Positions 50,107 through 61,230 are shown, numbered from the stretch's first letter. The stretch: DNA of 64,000 nucleotides from Phytophthora colocasiae (GCA_018806915.1 JAGKQI010000090.1:2542001-2606000); one strand, 5' to 3'. Notes: generated from the sequence alone by a model not told the origin. A program made the numbers and translations.

Positions 50107-50243
50107 TTATCTTTGATGTCTTCGTCTGGGTCGGATTCCACAGACTCAGCGTATGACTCAGTGTCCTCGCCCCCAGTTAAAATCTGGCACCTTGACTGCT
50201 TTCTACGGCCACCGAAAGCTGGGAGAGGCGCAACTGGAGCCAT
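50107..50243 (-). pseudogene. Coiled-coil/GAF gene, exon 1 cut off by gypsy-3
   Basis: The ATG at 50243 opens MAPVAPLPAFGGRRKQSR, then an acidic stretch (ESDPDEDIKD), and meets the gypsy-3 LTR. If gypsy-3 and one TTAT(C/T) are removed, the frame continues at 34193 as KENAEDEIW and reaches a GTAAAT donor. This makes it the N-terminal exon of the gene at 32582-34198. The join is inferred from frame and target duplication. Confidence 0.55.
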
Positions 50244-50371
50244 ATCCTGCGCCGCATCGTAAGAAGGTGGAGACTCCAGTCGGTGGTAATTTCTTGGGAG
50301 ATTTCAACCGGAACGCTATTACCATCCGTGTCTAATGCTCATACGTGAACTGCTGTGCACCAAACTGTCCA

Positions 50372-50820
50372 CCAATTTCCGTGAGGCCACGGAAAGCTGA
50401 ATACCTCAAGAAAATCGGCTGTGATCGGGTGATCAACTACAACAAGGAGAGTTTCGATGAAGTCCTAAAGCATGAGTACCCGAAGGGCATCGACATCGCT
50501 TTTGAGACCATCGGTGATCAGATGTTCAAGACAGTGTTCGACAACATGGCCATTCGAATCATTGTCGTCGGACACATCTCAGAGTACAGAGGAGATACCC
50601 CACGCTCACCTTTCACTGTTAGCGCGATGAATGGGGTTCTGCTCATGAAAGCCATTACAGTGCGTGGGTTCTTGTTTGCGGACGTACAGCGACATCATCC
50701 CGACGCACATGGAAAACCTCTTCAAGCTCATCAAGGAGGGGAAACTGGTCGCTGGCGGCGTTCCACGGACTGGAACAGGTCCCGGACGCCATCGATCACA
50801 TGTACGCGCACAAGAACAGT
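50372..50820 (+). pseudogene. Zinc-binding NADP oxidoreductase (ZADH2/PTGR3-like) fragment
   Basis: Encodes KAEYLKKIGCDRVINYNKES, IDIAFETIGDQMF, IIVVGHISEYRG and NGVLLMKAI, the nucleotide-binding half of a medium-chain dehydrogenase, then the C-terminal region with the same two single-base insertions as the copy at 2271-2509. It ends at HMYAHKN, where the Copia-A LTR begins at 50821. The N-terminal half is absent. Confidence 0.75.
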
Positions 50821-51064
50821 TGAGAGTGGGGAAGTAGTAGTAGTGTTTTGGATGCAAATTGCAAAGTGAGGTTCATTAGAACGTTAAAAGACAAACCCAC
50901 TGGGTCAGCCTCCCAGGGCTGCCCACCACTAGAAAACTAGCGCCATCAGAGATATCAGATGCTCTCAGGGATGCTCACCGCTAGAAGTCTAGTGCCATCA
51001 GATGTCTGATGCTCCACTAAGGTCACGGTGGCTTGTGCCACTTGTACCTACATCGTGAAATGCA
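50821..51064 (-). repeat. Copia-A 3' LTR
   Basis: 244 bp, TGAGAG..TGCA on the plus strand. A G-rich purine tract (minus-strand TGTGGGGGGCGAG) abuts its inner edge. Near-identical to 55425-55668. Confidence 0.9.
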
Positions 51065-51102
51065 ACTCGCCCCCCACAAGTGGTGCAAGGGTAACTACGG
51101 AG

Positions 51103-54100
51103 TCATCCCGTCGTATCAACCAAGCAGCACATTGCTCGCTTGCGACGGAACTCCGTTCTTACCAGGGCCTTAGTGAGTAGATCCGCTGACATTTCGCCAG
51201 TCGGAGTATAGTCCGCTGTCAATTCACCTTTGTGAATCAGGTCCTTAACCGCGTGATACTTCACGTCCACAGTCTATTGAGTCTCGCTGTGCCCACTGCG
51301 TTGGAGGCGCTTGATTGCTGGCTGGCTATCCATTATCAGTCTTAGAGGAAGCTCCTTTTGCAGTACTTCATTCGCAATGGCTTGTATCATCAGCGCGTCT
51401 TCAATGCCAATGTCCGCCGCAATATACTCAGCGGCCGTGCTTGATTTTGCTACGATAGTTTGTTTCTTGCTCGCCCATGCGACCGGGCATCCGAACAAAT
51501 ACACCACTGATCCTGATACGCTTTTTCGGTCTGCTCGATCGTTAGCCCAGTCAGCGTCCGTGGCCACCACGATATCGTCACTAGTTGGCTGGAACTTCAT
51601 TTTCAAACCCGTTGTTGCACGAAGGTGCCGGAGTAGATACTTGACAGCATCCCATGCCATCTTCCGTGGCGCGGCCGCGTGTCTTGCGAGTTGGCCTACC
51701 GTGAATAGGATATCGGGTCTGGTTACTCTTGCCAAGTATAGTAATGCGCCAACTGCCTGTCGATAAGGCATCCTTCCCATGTACTTTTGTTCCTCATCGG
51801 TCGGGCCGTCGTCCGTGAAGTCCAAGCGAGTGTTCGCCACCATTGGCAATTGTGTGGGCCGTGTTGCATCCATCGCAAAGCGGTGCAGGACCTCCTCAAT
51901 ATAACTCCCCTGGCTGAGTAGTACCGTGTCGTCAGCCACGCGGTCAACCTTCATTCCCAGAAACTGGTGTGGCTTACCCAAGTCCTTCACTTGGTAGCGG
52001 CCGGGGAGAGTAGTCAGTAGGCGCAGGCATTGGTCCTCATTCTTGTGAGCAACAAGAATGTCGTCGACATACACGCATACTAATAGCAGTGAGCCATCCG
52101 TGTACGCGAAATAGAGACACTGGTCGCCACGCGTTGGAGTAAGCCCATAGTCAACTAGGAAGTTGTTGATCTCGCGATTCCATTGTCGCCCCGCTTGGCG
52201 CAAACCGTTTAGTGCCTTACGTAGACGCCACACCTTCCCCCTGTCGCTTACTTTCGCATATCCCGGCACTGGCTTCATGTATATTTCTTCGAGAAGGTCC
52301 GCTTTAACGTACGCGGCCGGAACGTCACCTTGGCGCACACACAGTTGGAAATACACCACTAGCACGAAGAAAATTCGGACCGTCACTAGTCCAGCTACGG
52401 GTACGTAAGTTTCGACGAAATGCACGATCCATTGCTGTTTGTCTCCACGCGCGCAAAGCCTCGCCTTAAAACGCACCACACTTCCGTCTGTTCCTGTCTT
52501 GAGTCGAAATTGAAGAGTGTGATCCAGCACGCGCACACCATCTGGGGCATCCACCCATTCAAACGTCCCATTCTCGAAAAGTGACTTCACCTCATCATCG
52601 ATTGCCTGCTTCCATTGTGCCCATTCAGGCGAGCGCTTGGCTTCGGCAAGATTTAGTGGCTCCTTAATAATTTCGCCCAGCACGACAAAAGCTTGAGCCT
52701 CTGCAATAGTTCGACGTGCAATCCGTTGTGAGCGTCGAACAGCCGCAAGTTCTGAAGGGAAAGCTCCTTCACGATCATCTTGAGATTGTGCGGTCTCCTC
52801 ACTTTCATCGTCCGAGCTATTTATCATGGGTTCCTCGCTGTTAACGTCGTCATCTTCGACATCTGGGTCGACCTCAAACAGCATTCTGTCCACTACAGTG
52901 ACATCGCGGGAAGCAAATATCGAGCGTTGTGACCCCTTCGCATAGACATAGAATCCCTTGATATCCTCAGCACATCCGATAAACGCACCGAGCCGTCCTC
53001 GAGTGTTGAGAAAACGCTTTAGCTTGCGGCGTAGCTGATCAGGTACTCGCGCAACGACAGCTTGGCCGAATATGGGCAGTGTGCTCACGTCTGGACGCCT
53101 CCCGAAGATGCGCTCATGTGGGGTAATCGTTGCATCTTGCCGAGGGATTCTGTTGCGTACGTACGTGGCGTGCTGCAAGGCATATTCCCAGAGTCGATGT
53201 GGCAAACCTGAGGCGACGAGCATGGCCGCCGCCGTTTCTATCACCGTCCGGATGCTGCGCTCAGCCACGCCATTTTGAAACGAGGTGTAAGGTGTCGTGT
53301 GTTGCAGTAGTATTCCTTGGTCATGCGCCAGCTTCCTGAAGTCCTTATTTAGAAACTCTGTACCCCCATCCGTCCGAAGCACCTTGATAGCCGTTGCGGG
53401 TACCTCTGCTTGTCTCTCTATCATGGTGAGGAAACGCTTGGTCATGTTGGTGGCATCATTCTTGTGCTTAAGGGCGTAAGTTTGTACGTAATCTCGCCAA
53501 ACCGCCACCATGAAGTACCTGTTTCCATTGATCGATGCTGCCATCGGGCCTGCAAGGTCAACGTGACATATACCGTCCGCAAACTTGTCTGGGCTTGATC
53601 TCCCTTTCGGCACTGGTTGGCGTGTGGCCTTTGTTAGTGTGCACACGGTACACATCTTGGGCTTCGCTCCTGCAGCAATACGAATGCCGTTTACGGTGCC
53701 GCTTTTCGCCATCCTCTGCAAGGTTTCATAATTGACATGGCCGAGTCGTCTGTGCCACATCTCCAAGGACCGTCCGAGTGCTGCTGCCGTAAACCCGCAT
53801 GCCTTATGAGCCCCTCTACAACGAGAACCTGTCACCACAGAGTAGACACCTCCTTCTAATCGAGCGATGCACTTGGTACTGGATCCTTTCGCAATCGTGC
53901 AACTCCGAGGACCAAAACTTACTGTATATCCAGCGTGCCACAATGCTGATACGGGCAATAATGTGTGCGGCAGCTCAGGAACATAATACACATTCTCCAC
54001 CACGAAATCCTGTTCTTCTTCGTAACTTCTGCTGTTCTGGACCAGAACTTTCACGTGTAGCCGTCCTTTTGCCCTGGCAACCACCGTCCGTCCGTCTGCT

Positions 54101-54216
54101 ATCTTAATAGCAAGTGCCACGTTGTCGTCTGTAGCCTCAAAGCCTGTATACTGACTGGTCAGGTGGTGCGACGCGCCCAAATCCACTAGGATCGGGCTCC
54201 ACCTGACGTCTGACCT
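51103..54216 (-). pseudogene. Copia-A pol, full length with lesions
   Basis: The frame continues from gag after a TGA. Protease site VDLGASHH has Leu in place of Ser/Thr. Integrase: [54 protein letters not shown], catalytic YVDDILVA near 52060. RNase [30 protein letters not shown] stop at 51274-51276 (AAG to TAG, compared with 55878 in the partial copy) removes the last ~57 codons. The remainder to 51103 keeps the frame. Confidence 0.92.
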
Positions 54217-55398
54217 TCACGCTGAGTCCTCTTCCGAGTTCGCAACTGAGCTTCCCGCAGGTTCATCCACACCATCTTCAGTTGTGGTCATATTTCCACG
54301 CGCATTAGTCTCGTTGTCGTCGCTGGAGGCCTTGGAAAGGTGTTGACGGTGGTATTTAGCGGTGTGACCTTCCTCGTTGCATATATAGCAGACAATACCT
54401 CCGCGGCGAGGCATTTTCGTCGGTTTTCTTTTGCGCTCAACGACGGCGGAATGAGCCTTCCCACTGGCGCCATTAGTCTTTGCAACATGCCTCGTGCCAT
54501 CTGCCTTGAGTTTAGCATCAATGCGCTGTCCCCGCGACCCATCCGCCAACTTACGTCTCTTATAGTCCTCCAGGCGGCCATCCGATTGAGCCAGCTCGCT
54601 CAGGAACTCCACGGCAGCGTGTATTAGAGTGGTAGGCGAGCCTTGTTGTCCATGAATATGGGAATGAACAACGTCCTTTCGTTGAGGCCACGCCAATCGC
54701 AGAAACGTACCCAGCGCGTGTTGAGCATTCGCCACGTTGGCAATTCCTCCGGAGAACCCGTCCGCCATTCGGAGCAGTCGGTCTGCATATTCCTGGTACG
54801 TCTCCGACGCTCGTTTGCCTTCCGAGTAGATTCGGGCAGTAATTTCTTGGTCAGTTAAATTGGGGCGGAACTTCTTCACAAGGGCGTTTCCCGTCTCCTC
54901 AAACGTTGCTGTTGGGTGGCCTGTTCGGAATATCTTGAGCCAACGGCGCGCGGTGTCGGATAGGAAAATGGATAGCACAGACTTCTTGGCTGCTTCGGAC
55001 CATTCTTGCCCCGCCAAAATTTGGGCATCACCCACCTGGTCTGCAAACTGATCCCACCAATCGCGAACTCCCGAATCATAAGCTCCATGCGGAACAGCGC
55101 CAGAAAACTTTTCCATCCTCACGTTTCGAATGTCAATCTTCTCACCTCTCTTCTCAACACCGTCACCAACGGTGTTCCTTTCACCGACCCGTGCGTGCCC
55201 GGGATTCGGCTCATCGTCCGGCTCGGTCGCACCTTCAACAGCTTGGGGACCGGCGGTCCCTGGTGTCGGTGGGTTCACGAGTGCATCAGCAGCGTCATTT
55301 TCCACACCGGGAACTGGCCGTGGTCCATCTTGTGCGCCGGTGCCATCTGGTGCACCTACGGGAGCGCCTTGGTTGCGGTTGGTGCGACGAGTCGACAT
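54217..55398 (-). CDS. Copia-A gag
   Basis: 393 residues from the ATG at 55398 (MSTRRTNRNQG), the first start after the LTR. An acidic/Pro-rich leader, then the capsid-like region (FSGAVPHGAYDSGVRDWWDQ, ETYQEYADRLLRMADG), a basic segment and one zinc knuckle with a final His (CYICNEEGHTAKYH). It ends at TGA 54217-54219. The protease follows in the same frame, so readthrough would give gag-pol. Confidence 0.9.
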   Translation of the reverse strand: MSTRRTNRNQGAPVGAPDGTGAQDGPRPVPGVENDAADALVNPPTPGTAGPQAVEGATEPDDEPNPGHARVGERNTVGDGVEKRGEKIDIRNVRMEKFSGAVPHGAYDSGVRDWWDQFADQVGDAQILAGQEWSEAAKKSVLSIFLSDTARRWLKIFRTGHPTATFEETGNALVKKFRPNLTDQEITARIYSEGKRASETYQEYADRLLRMADGFSGGIANVANAQHALGTFLRLAWPQRKDVVHSHIHGQQGSPTTLIHAAVEFLSELAQSDGRLEDYKRRKLADGSRGQRIDAKLKADGTRHVAKTNGASGKAHSAVVERKRKPTKMPRRGGIVCYICNEEGHTAKYHRQHLSKASSDDNETNARGNMTTTEDGVDEPAGSSVANSEEDSA

Positions 55399-55424
55399 CG
55401 ACCGAATAGCGGCTGTTAACCAGT

Positions 55425-55668
55425 TGAGAGTGGGGAAGTAGTAGTAGTGTTTTGGATGCAAATTGCAAAGTGAGGTTCATTAGAACGTTAAAAGACAAAC
55501 CCACTGGGTCAGCCTCCCAGGGCTGCCCACCACTAGAAAACTAGCGCCATCAGAGATATCAGATGCTCTCAGGGATGCTCACCGCTAGAAGTCTAGTGCC
55601 ATCAGATGTCTGATGCTCCACTAAGGTCACGGTGGCTTGTGCCACTTGTACCTACATCGTGAAATGCA
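55425..55668 (-). repeat. Copia-A LTR shared between two copies
   Basis: 244 bp. It serves as 5' LTR of the complete copy to the left and 3' LTR of the partial copy to the right. Confidence 0.9.
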
Positions 55669-56850
55669 ACTCGCCCCCCACAAGTGGTGCAAGGGTAACT
55701 ACGGAGTCATCCCGTCGTATCAACCAAGCAGCACATTGCTCGCTTGCGACGGAACTCCGTTCTTACCAGGGCCTTAGTGAGTAGATCCGCTGACATTTCG
55801 CCAGTCGGAGTATAGTCCGCTGTCAATTCACCTTTGTGAATCAGGTCCTTAACCGCGTGATACTTCACGTCCACAGTCTTTTGAGTCTCGCTGTGCCCAC
55901 TGCGTTGGAGGCGCTTGATTGCTGGCTGGCTATCCATTATCAGTCTTAGAGGAAGCTCCTTTTGCAGTACTTCATTCGCAATGGCTTGTATCATCAGCGC
56001 GTCTTCAATGCCAATGTCCGCCGCAATATACTCAGCGGCCGTGCTTGATTTTGCTACGATAGTTTGTTTCTTGCTCGCCCATGCGACCGGGCATCCGAAC
56101 AAATACACCACTGATCCTGATACGCTTTTTCGGTCTGCTCGATCGTTAGCCCAGTCAGCGTCCGTGGCCACCACGATATCGTCACTAGTTGGCTGGAACT
56201 TCATTTTCAAACCCGTTGTTGCACGAAGGTGCCGGAGTAGATACTTGACAGCATCCCATGCCATCTTCCGTGGCGCGGCCGCGTGTCTTGCGAGTTGGCC
56301 TACCGTGAATAGGATATCGGGTCTGGTTACTCTTGCCAAGTATAGTAATGCGCCAACTGCCTGTCGATAAGGCATCCTTCCCATGTACTTTTGTTCCTCA
56401 TCGGTCGGGCCGTCGTCCGTGAAGTCCAAGCGAGTGTTCGCCACCATTGGCAATTGTGTGGGCCGTGTTGCATCCATCGCAAAGCGGTGCAGGACCTCCT
56501 CAATATAACTCCCCTGGCTGAGTAGTACCGTGTCGTCAGCCACGCGGTCAACCTTCATTCCCAGAAACTGGTGTGGCTTACCCAAGTCCTTCACTTGGTA
56601 GCGGCCGGGGAGAGTAGTCAGTAGGCGCAGGCATTGGTCCTCATTCTTGTGAGCAACAAGAATGTCGTCGACATACACGCATACTAATAGCAGTGAGCCA
56701 TCCGTGTACGCGAAATAGAGACACTGGTCGCCACGCGTTGGAGTAAGCCCATAGTCAACTAGGAAGTTGTTGATCTCGCGATTCCATTGTCGTCCCGCTT
56801 GGCGCAAACCGTATAGTGCCTTACGTAGACGCCACACCTTCCCCCTGTCG
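55669..56850 (-). pseudogene. Copia-A pol C-terminus (3' part of the broken copy)
   Basis: Encodes RT from [12 protein letters not shown] through YVDDILVA and the whole RNase H to a stop at 55707 (ending CCLVDTTG). It has neither the K-to-stop nor the Tyr-to-Asn change of the full copy. It is cut at 56850|56851. With the block 6128-56850 reversed it continues the plus-strand copy 3381-6127 without a gap, so the two are halves of one element. Confidence 0.92.
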
Positions 56851-56851
56851 A
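56850..56851. other. Right inversion breakpoint
   Basis: Copia-A ends at 56850 (..CCCCCTGTCG) and plus-strand gypsy-1 protease begins at 56851 (ACGTGCGG). Partner of 6127|6128. Confidence 0.85.
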
Positions 56852-58119
56852 CGTGCGGATCAACACTGCTGCCGGTCCGGTAAATCTGCGGGGAGTCTCT
56901 GCCTCGAGCTTGATGGGAACGAAAACGAGTTCTTGCTAGGCCGCAAAACCATGCAGGATATCGGGATTGATATCGATCGGCTCATTGAACAGTTGGCCGA
57001 TGGAGGATGCGTTAGCGAAGCTGAAGGAGACGATGTTACAAGCAGTTATGTTGAGCTGGAATTTCAGGTGGATATGGTGGAAATCCACGCGCATTTAGAC
57101 CGGATGTTAGGTGATGCTAAGCGTGCTGACTTCGCTCCTGCTTTACTTGGCAAGCTGAGGACGTTGGTGGATAAGTACGCTGATGTCTGGCGCGTTCATA
57201 TCGGGGCTGATCTGCCCGCCGATGTCGATCCGCTCAAGGTGAGGCTCCAGCCTAATGCTCAACCTTACAGGAGGGGAACTCGAAAGTACCCTGAGTCGAA
57301 GCGGAAGTTCCTGCGTGAGTTCGTCCAAGAGCTGGAGCGCAATGGCCTTGTGCGCCGTAACAACACCAGTAGGTTGGCGTGCCCTGCACCCCCAGTGGTG
57401 AAACCTCGCAGTGAGGACTTTCGTTGTACTATCGACTATCGACCCGTGAACAGAATTACCATTGCTCTGGCTGGAGCCACGCCCAACTTTCTGTCGGTGA
57501 TCCAGAGTGTCAAGGGTGCTTAAGGCTTTGGTCGAAGCTTTAGTCGGTCTACAACTACCGCCAACGGCTGCGGCTCTGCAGCAGTTCCTCTGTGTAGCCA
57601 ATTGGCTCAGGACTCTCTTGTAGACTACGCTCGGACCATCCAGCGATTGCAGGCCAAACTCGAGCAGGTGATGGCGCGTCGTGGTCGGCGCAAGAGCCAG
57701 CTAACGGCCGTCGATCTCGAGTGGCCACGGCTTTCCAAGCAGCGGTGGGTCTGATTGCCACGTCCAACAAGCAGCACTTTATCGACCATGATGCCAATGT
57801 TTGCCAGTTCACGGACCCTTCAAACACGGGTTGGTCCATGGTGGTCTCTCATGTGGATGAAGCTGTGCCAGTGACGGAACAAGCACGTCAATTGTTAGTG
57901 TGTCACGGTGGGCAGTTCACGGGAGCGCAATTGAACTGGTCGATCGTCGAAAAGGAGGCGTACCCCGTGGTCAGGGCATGCGCCGATCTTGCCTACTTAC
58001 TGGAGCGGGAGAAAGGTATCCATATATACTGCGACCACGCGAATCTGGTGTTCATCTTCTCTCCTGACAAGACTGTAAAACCCCACCTGCAAGGGAAGTT
58101 CCTGCGGTGGGCGTTGCAA
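56851..58119 (+). pseudogene. Gypsy-1 protease end, RT fragments and RNase H
   Basis: Reads [15 protein letters not shown] (end of protease), then after a 1-bp slip [14 protein letters not shown]. The RT N-terminus follows (PYRRGTRKYPESKR, CTIDYRPVNRIT, VIQSVKGA near 57520). The catalytic palm is missing: the sequence jumps at about 57522 to the connection (ALVEALVGLQLP, QQFLCVANWLR) and RNase H-like part (FTDPSNTGWSMVV, WSIVEKEAYPVVRACADL, YCDHANLVFIF, FLRWALQ). It stops where the foldback element begins. Confidence 0.8.
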
Positions 58120-58401
58120 CTTTCTGTAGTCCGCCATGGGGACGATGATTAAACGCAGTTGCAGTAGTTAGTGGTAGTTCACGGGTGGCACGACCGCGCA
58201 GAAGCCGCCCGGAAAAATTGACCGTTTTGAAGTTGTTGCTAGAACTTCACAGCCGGCTACGCAAGCGCATTCAGGGACGTGGACACCCACGTTGAAGCTC
58301 CCAGTCCGGCTCGGCGTGGCTTTAGTGTCATAGACCTCTATCGATGATACCGCAGCCAAGACTGCTGCCTCATGTTGTGAGGATGTTTAACTTTATTGAT
58401 G
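58120..58401 (-). repeat. Foldback arm, left
   Basis: Inverted copy of 60199-60480 with a few mismatches. Both arms keep the same 63-codon frame (VSSIEVYDTKATPSRTGSFN), here at 58168-58359. Confidence 0.93.
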
Positions 58402-59213
58402 TTCATACACAGTCGCCTTGCACCTATGCTACTACGTTTGTATCAATTCTAACTTCGCGGAAATCCATATGCGTTGTCTTCGAAGGTTTGCGTTCGGGCT
58501 CAAAACCCAAACACGTAAGCACTTGATTAACCGCTTCGCCGTCAATGTTCCAATCCGATGAGTGTCGAAACAAGACTTGATAATGGCTTCAAAAGGAAGC
58601 CTGCATATTCGGGATACTTGGCGCCACCGCTTGTTTCGCCGAAGTAAATGTCGTTGTGCAGCCTCCACGTTGCGTGGTCGCAGTGTGTATTTTTCCAGTG
58701 TATCAACAAGATCTCGTGATCTTCTCTCCGGCCTCTGGCAATATCGCTGTTGCCACAGAGAATACCACAGAGAATAGAGGCGCAATTCAACTACGACATC
58801 GACTAAGACAAAGACAATTCGCAATGTGACACAACGACAGCGTTATGACCATGGCAACACCTAGACGTGATGAGGTATATTGAGTTACTTCCAAAGAGTC
58901 CTACAGACCTAGACTGGTCTAAGGACCGGTACAAGTCCAACCTTGGATGGCCGAGCCGTCTAATTTCCGACCGGGGAGATCCAGGACAAACTCTACAACG
59001 AAATAGCGACAGCGACTACGACTACGACTACGACGATACGGACCTTCGTGCATTCGCCGAAAGCTTAAGATGGCCGGAGGATCTGCTGCGCTGTTACCAA
59101 AGCCTCTCGGACGTCTCAGTGTATCAGATGATGACCCGGCGGCCTTCGGCGTCGCTTGCGTACGCTGTCTGTGTTCGCTGACCTTCAGTGTCAGTACTCG
59201 CAGTTTTGACGTA

Positions 59214-59600
59214 TGCTCTGTGTCATTATGGGTATCGAAAGCCCTAGCACTGCGAGAGGTTGGCTCTGGAACCATTTTCGACGTGGTTCCATGAAACCCA
59301 ACACTGGTATAAATACAGTCCCGGACCTAGTGGAGCTAGGCGGTTTTTTTTTTAAGGACGTAAGCTCGGAGAGCTAGTACTCGGTGGCTGACGCAGGACT
59401 TGCGGGTAACATGCTGCTACCAAGCCAGCTTCCACTTCCACTGGTAAGGATACGTCTAGTGACAAGATGTCGTCCTCGACGGAGATATACGCTGCGGTCA
59501 CAGTCTTCTCTTAAGATCAAGAGTAGTTCGGTAACCCCAAATACTCAGTTGTGACAGTCTAGTCTTATATTTCTCCAAGAACACAAAGCCTTACAAAAAC
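59214..59600 (+). repeat. Possible LTR fragment inside the foldback
   Basis: A TATAAATA box (59310) followed by CCTAGTGGAGCTAGG and a CGTAAGCTCGGAGAGCTAGTA stretch resembles oomycete gypsy LTRs. No partner LTR is visible in the window. Confidence 0.3.
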
Positions 59601-60198
59601 ATTTGACGCAACTACAACCTCCAGCAGGCTCGCAATCTGCCTCGCTGAGTGACCGGCTTCATTCTACTCATCATATCCCTGAATCTACCACTGGTTCGTG
59701 AGCCGTTGCTGAAAAAAATGAAACGACATTTCCAACACTAGCGCGTTAGATAGATGAATGCGCATCCAAAGTCATATTGGGACATTGGGCATCGAAAACC
59801 CAACGCTGTTAGCCTAAAACAGCATGTACGTGGCGAACCCTCGTTATCATAGTTGTTTGGGCCAGCGTGCAGTTTAGTCATTGAACCACAGCACCGCATC
59901 AAAACCTTTCACCATCTTTAGCATACACATCCACTTACAAATTTTGTATTCTTGTGAACGTCACGAGAATACACAAACCTTGATTCAACGTGGAGAACGC
60001 GACTAAAACGCAAGGATGATTACGTCCCCGCAAAAAGTTAATCAACTTCTCTCTTCTTCTCTGTGGTAGATTCCGGACTATGATTAATATGGTATAAGCT
60101 GGTTTAAAAGCAGAAGATCTTCAGCGGCATGTTGTCTTTCTGTACCAGCACTACTAATGAAATTCATACGACGCACTCTGCAGAATGGACAGGGCGTC

Positions 60199-60480
60199 CA
60201 TCGATAAAGTTAAACATCCTCACAGCATGAGGCAGCAGTCTTGGCTGCGGTATCATCGATAGAGGTCTATGACACTAAAGCCACGCCGAGCCGGACTGGG
60301 AGCTTCAACGTGGGTGTCCACGTCCCTGAATGCGCTTTCGTAGCCGGCTGTGAAGTTCTAGCAACAACTTCAAAACGGTCAATTTTTCCGGGCGGCTTCT
60401 GCACGGTCGTGCCACCCGTGAACTACCACTAACTACTGCAACTGCGTTTAATCATCGTCCCCATGGCGGACTACAGAAAG
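60199..60480 (+). repeat. Foldback arm, right
   Basis: Complement of 58120-58401. The shared frame lies at 60241-60432. Confidence 0.93.
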
Positions 60481-60869
60481 TGAGTGAAATGCAGACCATC
60501 GCTGATAATTGAAATCTCAAGTCGACGTTTCTTCGCAGTTGACATTTTATTGTCAGGGTTCATACTATCGCAAGTACAAACGCACTCTTCGCCACGTATA
60601 GTAATATCAATAGTATAGTGTGAGTATTATAGTAATCATATGTTGAGGTTGAACTTGAAGCCAACATGATTCCTACGCGGTCGCAAGGCCCACTATACGT
60701 GTTTCCGCGCGCTTTTCCAAGCCAAGCTTTTCCCCGGCGGGTTCGTTCTGACGATTCCGCCAATAAGAGGCGCTAGCGTAAAAATGATGAGTGCTAATTG
60801 GCCAGCAAGTTGAAGCTCTAGTCAACCTCATGTGCGCGATCCTCGCGGTAAGAATCGCAAAGCGGAGCC

Positions 60870-60883
60870 TCATTTTCAATTTC
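60870..60883 (+). promoter_or_regulatory. Strong oomycete initiator without an obvious gene
   Basis: TCATTTTCAATTTC is a near-consensus Inr plus flanking promoter region. The first downstream ATG gives only a few codons, and a minisatellite follows. Confidence 0.45.
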
Positions 60884-60949
60884 ACCAAGCCCCCCTCAAG
60901 TCCCCCATTACCCAATGTCCTGACGCCCTGCTCGACGTGCACTACACGA

Positions 60950-61230
60950 AATTGCTGACTACGCTGCTCGACCTTTGCTGGCTGCTACGCTACTCGACGT
61001 TCTACTGGCTGCTACGCTACCTGTTACGCTGCTTGAGCCCTACTGGTCACAATGCTGCTATAACCTGCTACGCTACTCGAACCTGGTCGCAATGCTGCTA
61101 TAACCTGCTACGCTGCCCTACCTACTAGGATGTTCTACGCTGGTCGACGATCTGCTACGCTACCCGTTACGCCGCTTGAGCCCTACTGGTCACAACGCTG
61201 ATATTACCTGCTATGCTGCTCGACGTTAGC
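60950..61230. repeat. Degenerate minisatellite (GCTGCTACGCTAC-type)
   Basis: About ten imperfect repeats of CTGCTACGCTRCYCG with spacers, and a longer repeated block (TTGAGCCCTACTGGTCACAA at about 61033 and 61179). No coding capacity is supported. Confidence 0.75.

Larger units (their letters stand above)
50821..55668 (-). mobile_element. Copia-A, full-length copy (4,848 bp)
   Basis: Complete Ty1/copia with two 244-bp LTRs on the minus strand. It is inserted in the oxidoreductase pseudogene on its left. Its 5' LTR (55425-55668) is also the 3' LTR of the partial copy at 55669-56850. Lesions (protease DLG, K-to-stop near the end of RNase H, RT Tyr-to-Asn) make it defective. Confidence 0.93.
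58120..60480. mobile_element. Foldback-type element with 282-bp inverted arms
   Basis: Arms 58120-58401 and 60199-60480 are near-perfect complements beginning CTTTCTGTAGTCCGCC. The 1.8-kb centre holds unrecognised frames (minus strand 58432-58824, plus strand 58867-59181), an LTR-like block and 59601-60198, where I see nothing. It splits gypsy-1 RNase H: removing it joins WALQ to VSEMQ in frame. No target duplication was found. Could be a MULE-like or other foldback DNA element. Confidence 0.6.

Noticed and set aside
58111..60489. 9-bp MULE-type target duplication for the foldback element
   Set aside because: GCGTTGCAA and TGAGTGAAA do not match, so no family was assigned.
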